From a virus: a DNA stretch of 24,845 nt. The stretch spans positions 1 through 24,845 of the IMG/VR virus record IMGVR_UViG_3300042507_000986. One strand, 5' to 3'. The position numbers were made by a program, and so were the translations under genes. The notes beneath the pieces were generated by a model. The model was given only the letters and a program-made list of their open reading frames with translations, was not told the origin of the DNA and did no database searches. Positions 15,848 to 22,072 of the stretch are shown here, piece after piece (the first letter of the stretch is position 1; each line of letters starts with the position of its first letter).

Positions 15848-16154
15848 CAGGAAATATAGGTTGTTCTAAAACTGTTTGTTCAATTTGTTGTAATGGCGCA
15901 CCGTAACCGCTATCCATTAATGCCTTATATGCTGCTACATCGCCCTCACGTGCTTTTTTAATTAGCGCCAAAGTCATTAAATCTTCTTGCGACATTGTTT
16001 CTTCAGCACCCGTTAAAGGGTTTTTAAGCTTTTGATTAACCTCCAGCCAATACTTTGCTATTGTGCTTCTATTCTTTGCTCCTTTAGGTCGTCCGTTAGG
16101 GTTTCCGCTTTCGCCTTTTTCCCAACGTGGTTCTATTTGTCCTTTACCTGCCAT
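15819..16154 (-). CDS. terS: Terminase small subunit-like DNA-binding protein
   Basis: The 111-residue protein has the N-terminal ESGNPNGRPKGAKNRSTIAKYWLEV segment (about 15-39), whose GNPxGRPKG element is typical of DUF5681-type small terminase proteins. A second helical part, QEDLMTLALIKKAREGDVAAYKALMDSGYG, fits a short oligomerisation region, and the end is acidic. It would recognise packaging sites and load TerL. Its 3' end overlaps the TerL start by 29 nt in a different frame, a usual TerS-TerL arrangement. Confidence 0.75.
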   Translation of the reverse strand: MAGKGQIEPRWEKGESGNPNGRPKGAKNRSTIAKYWLEVNQKLKNPLTGAEETMSQEDLMTLALIKKAREGDVAAYKALMDSGYGAPLQQIEQTVLEQPIFPDVSADDFDE

Positions 16155-16175
16155 TGTACGTTGTTTATTCGTTGT

Positions 16176-17381
16176 TTATTTTAATTCAACTCCGTTCTTC
16201 TTAATAATTAAACTTGGGTCAAGTTTTTTCATACGGTCAACTATCACTTGGCAATATTTCGGGTCTAATTCCATTCCGTAGCATTTGCGTTTAAGTTGGT
16301 GTGCAGCTACAATTGTAGTACCACTTCCAGTAAAAGGCTCAAATAAAAGCATTTTTTCTTTAGTAAATAATTTTATACCATTAGAAGGTAATTCAACTGG
16401 AAAACAAGCCTTATGATGTTCAATTTGAGTTTTAGCATTTGATATTTCCCAAACATTTTCATTATAAGCGTTTTTTTCTTGATATGAAAAATCTAATTCG
16501 TCTTTTTGAAATACAAAAATAAATTCAAAAGCACGAGATAAACCTTTTGATAAAGGAATAGCATTTTTTTTCCATATTATTGTTTCAGTTAATAATAAAC
16601 CAGAGTCAATAAATCTATTTATATTTTTAATAAACGATTGCCTTGAATTATTATTATACATTATATTCCAGCAAACAATACCTTTTGATTTTAAAATTGT
16701 ATAAAATGAATTTTTTATTTCGTCTAAAAAAATCAAATATTCTTCTTCTGTTTTATTATCTAAATCATTATTTAAATACAATTTTCCTTGTGGTGTTTGA
16801 GTGTTTCCGTTGTAAGGTGGTGAAGTAAATATTAAATCAGCCTTTTGCCCGTTCATTAACTTTGCCACTTGGTCGCTATCCGTACTATCTCCACAAAGTA
16901 AACGATGTTCTCCTATTTCAAATAAATCTCCTATTACTATGTCCGTGTTTATCTCGTTAGGTATTTCGTAATTATCTTCTTCAGCTTCGAGTTCTTCTTG
17001 AACGCTTAAATCAACTGGCAAATCTAACCCCCAATCATCTAACTTTTCAGCATCCCATTCATTTGCTAAACTATCCCAGTCCCATTCTCCAAAACCTACA
17101 TTGTCTTTTATTAAAAATTCGTTTTTTTGTTCCTCCGTCCACTCGTCTGCTACTATAATCGGTATTTCTTTTAATCCTATCTCTTTACAGGCTTTTAAAC
17201 GCATATTACCACCTAAGACAACGTATTTATTATCCACGTCAGTAAAAACGATTAGAGGGCGTTTATTTAGCATATCAGGAAATTCTTGAATAGACTTAAC
17301 TAACTTTTGAAATTTGCCGTCTTTTATTATTCTTGGGTTCTTCGGGTTGGGTTTAACCTCGCTTATCTTAACTATTTGCAT
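16176..17381 (-). CDS. ParB-like domain fused to DNA methyltransferase
   Basis: The 401-residue protein has an N-terminal ParB/Srx-like module (about 1-95: PNPKNPRIIKDG, VVLGGNMRLKACKEIG) and a C-terminal methyltransferase. The catalytic TSPPY is at 186-190 and the SAM-binding FEPFTGSGTT at 347-356, so the catalytic motif precedes the SAM motif, the order of beta-class N6-adenine or N4-cytosine enzymes. The target-recognition region in between (about 195-340, DNA 16360-16800) is much more AT-rich than its flanks (15-30% GC against about 40%), suggesting replacement by recombination. Such orphan phage methyltransferases commonly shield phage DNA from host restriction. The gene overlaps its upstream neighbour by 14 nt. 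Confidence 0.85.
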   Translation of the reverse strand: MQIVKISEVKPNPKNPRIIKDGKFQKLVKSIQEFPDMLNKRPLIVFTDVDNKYVVLGGNMRLKACKEIGLKEIPIIVADEWTEEQKNEFLIKDNVGFGEWDWDSLANEWDAEKLDDWGLDLPVDLSVQEELEAEEDNYEIPNEINTDIVIGDLFEIGEHRLLCGDSTDSDQVAKLMNGQKADLIFTSPPYNGNTQTPQGKLYLNNDLDNKTEEEYLIFLDEIKNSFYTILKSKGIVCWNIMYNNNSRQSFIKNINRFIDSGLLLTETIIWKKNAIPLSKGLSRAFEFIFVFQKDELDFSYQEKNAYNENVWEISNAKTQIEHHKACFPVELPSNGIKLFTKEKMLLFEPFTGSGTTIVAAHQLKRKCYGMELDPKYCQVIVDRMKKLDPSLIIKKNGVELK

Positions 17382-17763
17382 CGTACGTGTTAAATAATAT
17401 CTCTAATTTATTCATAACATCACGTAGACACGAACCGCAAGAAGTTGGTTGCATATTTACTTTAAATACTCTATTATAAATTCTTAATAGTTCCTTTTGT
17501 TCGGTAGGCTTCATTGAATAACGTGTTTCAGAATACCATTCTTTTAAATATTCGTATTCGTCTTTTAGTAAACATTCAGGTTTACGATACGGAAATAAAG
17601 CGTTTAACTTTGCTTTGCGTTCATCACAACCACAGTCTTCACCAAGTAACCATTTCGCCACCTTTGATACTCCCGTAGCTTCTAAAACCTTTTCTACTGT
17701 ATCTCCTAATCCTTCGCTTTTAGCCGCTAATATTTCGGCTTTTGTTCGTCTTTTTCTTGTCAT
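17368..17763 (-). CDS. Cys-rich conserved phage protein, function unknown
   Basis: The 131-residue protein has a basic N-terminus (MTRKRRTKAEILAAKSEGLG) and Cys pairs at 44/46 (GEDCGCDERK), Cys64 in RKPECL and 109/112 (TSCGSCLRDV), suggesting a zinc site. The GLGDTVEKVxxATG and CGCDxRxxxLNxLFPYxxPECL patterns are familiar to me from Bacteroidota phages, always without known function. It sits between the sigma-like factor and the methyltransferase and overlaps the latter by 14 nt, so it is part of the same transcription unit. A DNA- or RNA-binding adaptor is possible. Confidence 0.6.
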   Translation of the reverse strand: MTRKRRTKAEILAAKSEGLGDTVEKVLEATGVSKVAKWLLGEDCGCDERKAKLNALFPYRKPECLLKDEYEYLKEWYSETRYSMKPTEQKELLRIYNRVFKVNMQPTSCGSCLRDVMNKLEILFNTYDANS

Positions 17764-17766
17764 GTT

Positions 17767-18303
17767 TTATTTTATTAGTTCGTAATCTTCGTTAATTAAA
17801 TCTTCGTAGTGTTCCCCTACATTTTCTTTTAAACGTATTTTACAAATCTTAATTGTTTTCCATACGCTTTTAAAACTTATACCCGTTACCCCTTCAATTT
17901 GTCGTGTACTCATTCCGGAAGTTCTATACAAATCAAATAACAGTTGATCGTACCAATGCCAGCTTTTTATTTCCGCTATCATTTTTATTTCAAAACGTTT
18001 CTTCGCTTCTAATATTTCGGGTTGGTATTCGTCTTTTAGTTGCATAGCTTCAGTTAAATTTACCTTTACTATCCGTGACTTACTTTTTTTATAGTCAAAA
18101 GCCATGTTACGTAATACCGTCCAAACAAAGTTCTTATTGAGTTTACCGTTTATGTAGAACCGTTCGACTTTATCCAGCTTTGCCATTTTTAAATACATTT
18201 CTTGAACGATATCTTCGCAGTAATAATCTTCGCCAAAAGTAGAAACAATCTTTACCCATTCGTTATGATGCTTGCTTAATTCTATTAAAAATATATTACT
18301 CAA
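17767..18303 (-). CDS. Sigma-70-like factor, probable late-gene regulator
   Basis: The 178-residue protein has a region-2-like helix (EDYYCEDIVQEMYLKMAKLD, about 25-45, then FVWTVLRNMAFDYKKSKSR) and a C-terminal helix-turn-helix resembling region 4 (MSTRQIEGVTGISFKSVWKTIKICKIRLKENV, about 131-162). This is the arrangement of small sigma factors, which direct RNA polymerase to particular promoters. It lies just before the terminase and virion genes, so a role in late transcription is a reasonable inference. The start is TTG (18301-18303), overlapping the stop of the membrane gene; the next in-frame ATG is inside region 2, so no ATG start is possible. Confidence 0.75.
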   Translation of the reverse strand: MSNIFLIELSKHHNEWVKIVSTFGEDYYCEDIVQEMYLKMAKLDKVERFYINGKLNKNFVWTVLRNMAFDYKKSKSRIVKVNLTEAMQLKDEYQPEILEAKKRFEIKMIAEIKSWHWYDQLLFDLYRTSGMSTRQIEGVTGISFKSVWKTIKICKIRLKENVGEHYEDLINEDYELIK

Positions 18304-18500
18304 AAAATTGAAATTGAATATTCAACAACTAATAAAACTAATAACCCTACGCAAACACGATGAATAGAATCTAATATTAATTCGTCTTTATATACCCAGT
18401 CTTCAAATTTAGGAACACTTTTCCAATATACCAAAACCAAAAAAGCCCTGTCCAAAACGAACAAGGCTATAAAAAACGGTAATAGTAGAATGTATCTCAC
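18300..18500 (-). CDS. Small membrane protein with two TM segments
   Basis: The 66-residue product has hydrophobic segments at about 2-24 (RYILLLPFFIALFVLDRAF) and 48-66 (VCVGLLVLLVVEYSISIF), separated by a charged loop with KDELILD. It starts with GTG (18498-18500), because no ATG is available in frame. The gene overlaps the sigma-like gene at its end. The two-TM form resembles small holins but no lysis neighbour such as an endolysin is near, so a regulatory or unknown membrane role is as likely. Confidence 0.45.
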   Translation of the reverse strand: MRYILLLPFFIALFVLDRAFLVLVYWKSVPKFEDWVYKDELILDSIHRVCVGLLVLLVVEYSISIF

Positions 18501-18522
18501 ATTACAAAGTTATACTTTTTTT

Positions 18523-18873
18523 TTAATATCTCTCATCACGTCGTAATTCTTGCCAGTATAAAAGTTCTTCAGCTTCGTCTTCGTACTCAAAACCGAATGC
18601 AGTAGGATTGTCGTAAATTAGTTCTTGTAAGGACTCACAAATTAGTTTTGAATTACGGTTGTTTAGTATTCCGTGTTTTACGTAGTTGTAATCAGCGTCG
18701 TATAAATCGTATCTCGTTAAATAAACTTGTGCTTCTTCTACTTCGTTCCCGTCACGGGTAAATTCTACGTCAAATTGTAACTCCATGTAACCAAATCTAC
18801 CAAGGTTAATGTCGAAATAACCAGTTCTGTTGTAGAAATCTACCGCTTCAATTTTCCAATTACGTGTTTTCAT
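18523..18873 (-). CDS. Acidic hypothetical protein, first gene after a strong promoter
   Basis: The 116-residue protein is acidic and rich in Tyr (TRYDLYDADYNYV, EYEDEAEELLYWQELRRDERY). Its N-terminal part (residues 1-55) looks like a beta-sheet with FGYMELQFDVEFTRDG, and its C-terminal part is helical and charged. I do not recognise a family. It is the first gene behind the promoter at 18898-18927 and lies 22 nt upstream of the membrane-protein gene, so it may be made early in this transcription unit. A role in host or transcription takeover is only a guess. Confidence 0.6.
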   Translation of the reverse strand: MKTRNWKIEAVDFYNRTGYFDINLGRFGYMELQFDVEFTRDGNEVEEAQVYLTRYDLYDADYNYVKHGILNNRNSKLICESLQELIYDNPTAFGFEYEDEAEELLYWQELRRDERY

Positions 18874-18897
18874 AGTGCTTTGCTTTAATTATTTCTT

Positions 18898-18927
18898 CAA
18901 AATTAATATAACTTTTTAAATAAACAA
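18898..18927 (-). promoter_or_regulatory. Promoter, TTG-N19-TAATTTTG, upstream of the switch region
   Basis: On the minus strand TTG (18925-18927) is followed after exactly 19 nt by TAATTTTG (18898-18905), a full match to the Bacteroidota -33/-7 consensus TAnnTTTG. The ATG at 18873 is 25 nt downstream of the -7 box. It shares a longer downstream sequence (TAATTTTGAAGAAAT) with the promoter at 21509-21538. It likely drives the 18873 gene and the sigma, methyltransferase and terminase genes behind it. Confidence 0.8.
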
Positions 18928-18954
18928 CACTTTTAGAAAAAAAATAACAATAAT

Positions 18955-19013
18955 TAAAAAACCCCTCCCTTGCATTTATCTAAAATTCCCAGGTTTTGAT
19001 TTGAAGGAGGGGC
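18955..19013 (-). terminator. Intrinsic terminator ending the recombination operon
   Basis: The minus-strand RNA has outer arms CCCCTCC (19007-19013) and GGAGGGG paired in a 7-bp GC stem, extended by about two more pairs, around a loop of ~35 nt that itself contains a short AAAA/TTTT helix. The stem is followed by TTTTTT. It follows the XRE gene and separates it from the promoter at 18898-18927. Confidence 0.75.
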
Positions 19014-19034
19014 TGTTGCTTTGCCGAGCCTGAA

Positions 19035-19244
19035 TTACATTCCTTTTTCATTTAGGTATTTCGCTAAACGTTGGATCGTTTTACTTGTTAAAGACTTGCC
19101 ATTTAAAAACGTGTGAATATTACTTTGATGAAGTTTAGCATCTAAACAAAAAGCATTCAATGATAGTTCGTGTTTTTGTAGGTAGTCCCGTAACATTTTA
19201 CGCGTTATCTCATCGCTATTTGCTATTATTTTACTTGCTTTCAT
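19035..19244 (-). CDS. XRE-type helix-turn-helix transcription regulator
   Basis: The 69-residue protein is essentially one HTH domain: LRDYLQKHELSLNAFCLDAKLHQSNIHTFLNGKSLTSKTIQRLAKYLNEKG. The segment with SLNAFCLDAKLHQSNIHTFLNG has the spacing of helices 2 and 3 of XRE/Cro-type proteins, and the small size resembles a single-domain repressor or antirepressor. It is the last gene of the early operon, just before its terminator. Palindromic spacers in the promoters at 20843-20872 and 21509-21538 are possible binding sites (inference). Confidence 0.7.
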   Translation of the reverse strand: MKASKIIANSDEITRKMLRDYLQKHELSLNAFCLDAKLHQSNIHTFLNGKSLTSKTIQRLAKYLNEKGM

Positions 19245-19478
19245 TTAGAAATCATTTAAGAAGTCGGATATATCATTGCTTTGTGGCTTCGCTTGTTGTT
19301 CTTCAGCTGGCTTTATTGACAAACTTAAATAGTTTTTACCGTTGTTACTTTGTTTTTTCCAAGCGCTTATGTAAAATTCACGTCCTAAAATTGTTATTTT
19401 ACCGTTCATGTCGGGGTGTGTTTCTTTCGTCTTTTTGTCGTTTGTGAATAACGCTCCGCTGTTGTCTCTCTTTTCCAT
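19245..19478 (-). CDS. Small protein with SSB-like acidic C-terminal tail
   Basis: The 77-residue product has an N-terminal beta-domain (about 17-56: GKITILGREFYISAWKKQ, GKNYLSLSIKP) and an acidic tail NDISDFLNDF ending in Phe. An OB-like beta-core followed by a flexible Glu/Gln-rich linker and an acidic terminal D-x-x-x-F is reminiscent of single-stranded DNA-binding proteins, whose tail recruits partner enzymes. The family NSGALFxN...KxxxKNYLSLSIKP is familiar as a phage hypothetical protein near recombination genes. It abuts the XRE gene without a gap and follows the 51-aa coiled coil and nuclease genes, in line with a recombination role. The SSB likeness is an inference. Confidence 0.55.
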   Translation of the reverse strand: MEKRDNSGALFTNDKKTKETHPDMNGKITILGREFYISAWKKQSNNGKNYLSLSIKPAEEQQAKPQSNDISDFLNDF

Positions 19479-19479
19479 T

Positions 19480-19635
19480 TTATTTTACTTTTAATTTTAA
19501 CATTTTAATTACTAAAGAATCAGCATTTACAGTATTGCCTTCATCTGTTACAGTTAACAAGGCTTCAATTAATTGCTTTATTTCTTTTAGTTCTTTTTTT
19601 AAGTCTTGTATTTCTTGGTTCACTTCCGGGTTCAT
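19480..19635 (-). CDS. Small 51-aa coiled-coil protein
   Basis: An ATG at 19633-19635 overlaps the TGA of the exonuclease gene as ATGA and opens a 51-codon frame to a TAA at 19480, one nt from the next gene's start. The product begins MNPEVNQEIQDLKKELKEIK and is strongly heptad-like for its first 27 residues. It fills an otherwise empty 153-nt gap in the operon. Its tight fit on both sides supports it; the function is unknown. Confidence 0.7.
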   Translation of the reverse strand: MNPEVNQEIQDLKKELKEIKQLIEALLTVTDEGNTVNADSLVIKMLKLKVK

Positions 19636-20306
19636 ATTAAGTCTATTATTTCGTTATAGTATTCGTTACACTCTTCTATTCGTGTTTTAATAGCTTCGAT
19701 AACTTCATCGTCACGCTTTACTACGTGCGTTTTAACGCGCTTTTCAACAGGTATGTGTCCGAATGTATGCTTATCTTCTACAAACTCTCTTAAATCGGAA
19801 CTTTCACTAATTAGGTTTTGTTTCCAGTGTTCCCTTCTAATTTCGTCTTCTACTATTTGTAATGGCGTATCTACTAAACAATAGCATAATAAAGCTTCTT
19901 GTTTGTCCGTTAGCCACATATAGCCCTGAAGCTGGTAGTAATAATCTTTGTTTTTTAGTTCGTCTTCTACTACCTTTTCAAAAAACGTAAACGCATCCCA
20001 AGAACTTTTAACATCGATCAGTACGTCCGTGTTTACATCAGGTACACCCGTTATATATTCGTTCGTTATTCGTTCTTCATTCTTGTAAATAAAGCCTACG
20101 TTTAAAACTTCGCCTACTAACTTAATAGCTTCGTCTTCTACTTCAACACCTTTGTCCGTGTATCTACTCCAGAACTCTTTGTGTATTCCGTATTTCTCTT
20201 GTATTGCTAATTCTAAAATGTAGCTTTTAGTAGTTAGCGAAAGACGTTCCCCCTTTGTACGGGGGTTCGTCATTATTTTTCCGATTTGTGAACAACGTAT
20301 TTTCAT
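19632..20306 (-). CDS. PD-(D/E)XK nuclease, YqaJ/lambda-exonuclease-like
   Basis: The 224-residue protein has the motifs of a PD-(D/E)XK exonuclease: a glutamate in KGVEVEDEA (about 52-60), GVPDVN with Asp90, IDVKSS with Asp98 and Lys100, and Gln125 in YYYQLQGYM. These enzymes resect double-stranded DNA ends in phage recombination. It starts 4 nt inside the upstream ERF gene (ATGA), the usual exonuclease-annealase pair. The length and motif order fit the YqaJ-like group; a Cas4- or RecB-like nuclease is less likely because no Fe-S cysteine cluster is visible. Confidence 0.8.
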   Translation of the reverse strand: MKIRCSQIGKIMTNPRTKGERLSLTTKSYILELAIQEKYGIHKEFWSRYTDKGVEVEDEAIKLVGEVLNVGFIYKNEERITNEYITGVPDVNTDVLIDVKSSWDAFTFFEKVVEDELKNKDYYYQLQGYMWLTDKQEALLCYCLVDTPLQIVEDEIRREHWKQNLISESSDLREFVEDKHTFGHIPVEKRVKTHVVKRDDEVIEAIKTRIEECNEYYNEIIDLI

Positions 20307-20821
20307 AACAATAATGCTTTTTCTTGTGCTTCACTTAATTGAAATTTCTCTTTTAACTTTTCGATAGTTATTTTACCTTCGTTAATTGCTTTCAAAGCAT
20401 CGGTAAATCTTTTGTTATCCAAGCTTTCTTTTTTAGGTTTTTCTTGTTCGCCTGAAGCGTCCGTGTCTTTGTCGGTTACTAATCCTAAAATTGAACTTAA
20501 ACAGTACCTACGAAAATACGTAACACCCGAACCGAAACTTTGAAAGTCATTCATTCCTTTTAGTTGTACATACGGAATCATGCAGTTACTTTCTATTTGT
20601 TCCCCGCTTTCTACATGAAATACTACCGTAGCTAAATAGTTAACGCCTTCTTTAGTGTTTATTAATTGCGTAAATCCTAATCCGTGTTTTTGTAGTAACG
20701 GGTTTATTTCGCTAAATATTTTAGGGAGATCCGAATATGAGTACCCGTACCCTTGTGTTGCTTTGTGAATTACTTTCACTTCTTGCTGGAACGCTGCCAG
20801 ACTTTTTAATAAATGTTTCAT
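20303..20821 (-). CDS. erf: ERF-family ssDNA annealing protein
   Basis: The 172-residue protein carries the ERF signature in residues about 22-115: GYGYSYSDLPKIFSEINPLL, GLGFTQ and FGSGVTYFRRYCLSSILGLVTDKDTDA. ERF proteins anneal single-stranded DNA in phage recombination. The C-terminal part (about 125-172) is a Lys/Glu-rich linker followed by a small helical segment. It is the first gene behind the promoter at 20843-20872 and overlaps the exonuclease gene by 4 nt, giving a two-gene annealase-exonuclease cassette followed by a small SSB-like protein. Confidence 0.85.
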   Translation of the reverse strand: MKHLLKSLAAFQQEVKVIHKATQGYGYSYSDLPKIFSEINPLLQKHGLGFTQLINTKEGVNYLATVVFHVESGEQIESNCMIPYVQLKGMNDFQSFGSGVTYFRRYCLSSILGLVTDKDTDASGEQEKPKKESLDNKRFTDALKAINEGKITIEKLKEKFQLSEAQEKALLL

Positions 20822-20842
20822 AATAACTTTGTTTAATTTTTA

Positions 20843-20872
20843 CAAATTTAATATTAATTTTTAATATAACAA
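20843..20872 (-). promoter_or_regulatory. Promoter, TTG-N19-TAAATTTG, upstream of erf
   Basis: TTG at 20870-20872 is followed after 19 nt by TAAATTTG (20843-20850). The ATG of erf is 22 nt further down. The spacer contains a palindrome, ATATTAA-AAA-TTAATAT, nearly the same as that of the promoter at 21509-21538, which could be an operator. Confidence 0.8.
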
Positions 20873-20888
20873 TAGCTTTTAAAAAAAA

Positions 20889-21251
20889 CTACAAAAATTT
20901 CTTAAGACCATTCGCACAACGTTCTATTGAATTCGCGCGTTCCTGAAGGCTTGTTATTTGTTCGAGTATAGTTTGCTTACAATCACTTGTAAAATACCCG
21001 TGTGACGTAGCTATTAACGGTATTAAGCCGTTTGTACGTATATAGTTTACTAACTTTCGTAAACGTGGTTGCGTTAGCCTTATTTTATATCCGTTTTCTT
21101 GTAGGTAGTTATTCATTCGAGTAACTATTAACTCCGCTTTTATCGGGTTCGTCTTTTTGTAGTGCCTAAAACCGTTTACTACTAATTGCAAAATTTGCAT
21201 TTCTTCAGCCGTTAACTCGCTGGTGTGTTCTTCAAAGTTCTTTATACTCAT
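20889..21251 (-). CDS. Winged-helix-like conserved phage protein
   Basis: The 120-residue product has an N-terminal helix with ELTAEEMQILQLVVNGFRH, a central part with ELIVTRMNNYLQENGYKIRLTQPRLRKLVNYIRTNGLIPLIATSHGYF, and a C-terminal coiled segment with ITSLQERANSIERCANGL. The centre (about 42-87) fits a winged helix-turn-helix in which RLRKLVNYIRTN is the recognition helix and the GYF turn belongs to the wing. I know the type as an unnamed DNA-binding-like protein of Bacteroidota phages. It is coupled to the upstream gene by an ATGA overlap and is followed by the erf promoter. Confidence 0.6.
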   Translation of the reverse strand: MSIKNFEEHTSELTAEEMQILQLVVNGFRHYKKTNPIKAELIVTRMNNYLQENGYKIRLTQPRLRKLVNYIRTNGLIPLIATSHGYFTSDCKQTILEQITSLQERANSIERCANGLKKFL

Positions 21252-21484
21252 TTCTCAAAAGTTTGTTCGTAATACATTTCTCCAGTTAACCAATATTCGT
21301 AATTCGTGTCGCCTTTGCTTTTTTTCAATTTATTTCCGTGCGCTTGAATTATGTGTTGTTTTTCAAGTTCTAAAAACTTGTGAAAGTTATTTACAAAGTC
21401 CCTACCCTTTTCGGTGTAAATGTCAAATAATGACGGATGAAGCTTTTCTAATTCCGTGAATGCTTCTTGTAATGCTGTTTTCAT
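21248..21484 (-). CDS. Small conserved phage protein, function unknown
   Basis: The protein of 78 residues (MKTALQEAFTELEKL...) is helical at both ends, with a C-terminal GEMYYEQTF segment. An upstream extension to 21493 would begin with TTG; the ATG at 21482-21484 is the likelier start and lies 25 nt behind the promoter -7 box. The pattern of a helix, LEKEKQxIIxAxxxG and GExYYxxTF is familiar as an unnamed protein of Bacteroidota phages. It opens the operon with the winged-helix-like gene and erf. Confidence 0.6.
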   Translation of the reverse strand: MKTALQEAFTELEKLHPSLFDIYTEKGRDFVNNFHKFLELEKQHIIQAHGNKLKKSKGDTNYEYWLTGEMYYEQTFEK

Positions 21485-21508
21485 AATACTCAATTTAATT
21501 TATTTCTT

Positions 21509-21538
21509 CAAAATTAATATTATTTTTTAATATAACAA
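21509..21538 (-). promoter_or_regulatory. Promoter, TTG-N19-TAATTTTG, opening the recombination operon
   Basis: TTG (21536-21538) and TAATTTTG (21509-21516) are separated by exactly 19 nt. The spacer has an ATATTA-AAAAA-TAATAT palindrome. It overlaps the end of the ninG gene by a few bases at most and precedes the 21484 ATG by about 25 nt. The sequence after the -7 box matches that of the promoter at 18898-18927 for more than 10 nt. Confidence 0.8.
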
Positions 21539-22072
21539 CTATATATCAAAATTCTTTATCTTTTTTTTATAGGTGTTAATTATTTCTTTTAATTCCTCGA
21601 TCGTAAACTTTCGTGTTTTATTGGCTTCAGCTTCTAAAAGTGTTAATTGTTCAATTCCTATCTTGTTAATTAATCTACTTCTATATTCAATTAAATTACC
21701 GCTTAAATATTGATTGCAATTAATACAAGATGAATGTACGTTAAATTCATTAAAACGAACGTTCCAATGATTATTAGCATTGAAGTAATGCGAAGCGTTT
21801 ACACGTCCTGTAATTGGCTTGTCGCAACTTATACAAGGCAATCCGTTATCTCGTAGGTTAATATATTTGTTGAATACTTGTTGAGCTAATTTTATATAGT
21901 CCTGAATAGTCATTAAATCGGCTTTTAACTTCGCTTTTTTCTTTTGCCAGTTCTTTTGTTTTACATCGTTTATCCATTCAGTTACGCAGTTAGGGTCGAA
22001 GCAATTTTTTTGAAGCGTTGTAATCGGCGAAAAGACGGATCTACAATACTTACATTTTCGTGTTTTCATCAT
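21539..22072 (-). CDS. ninG: NinG/Rap-like recombination protein
   Basis: The product (177 residues from ATG 22070-22072; a second ATG follows at once) begins with a zinc-ribbon-like MKTRKCKYCRSVFSP...CFDPNC and continues with a helical, Lys-rich region (QKKKAKLKADLMTIQDYIKLAQQVFNKYINLRDNGLPCISC), NASHYFNANNHWNVRF and HSSCINCNQYLSGN. The four Cys pairs and the RDxGLPCISC and NASHYF motifs are those of phage lambda NinG (Rap), a recombination endonuclease of HNH-type character acting at branched DNA. An upstream start at 22078 would be TTG. It overlaps the preceding gene by 23 nt. Confidence 0.85.
   Translation of the reverse strand: MMKTRKCKYCRSVFSPITTLQKNCFDPNCVTEWINDVKQKNWQKKKAKLKADLMTIQDYIKLAQQVFNKYINLRDNGLPCISCDKPITGRVNASHYFNANNHWNVRFNEFNVHSSCINCNQYLSGNLIEYRSRLINKIGIEQLTLLEAEANKTRKFTIEELKEIINTYKKKIKNFDI

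Noticed and set aside
18295-18310. T-run at the end of the membrane gene as a frameshift site making a membrane-anchored sigma factor
   Set aside because: The run ATT TTT TGA does not form a proper X-XXY-YYZ heptamer in frame; a TTG start for the sigma gene is simpler.
18300-18500. Two-TM protein as holin
   Set aside because: No endolysin or spanin gene is nearby and the gene is tied to a sigma-like factor; the membrane topology alone is not enough.
18505-18512. TAACTTTG resembling a -7 box directly before the two-TM membrane gene
   Set aside because: No TTG lies 16-20 nt upstream and it is only a few bases from the start codon.
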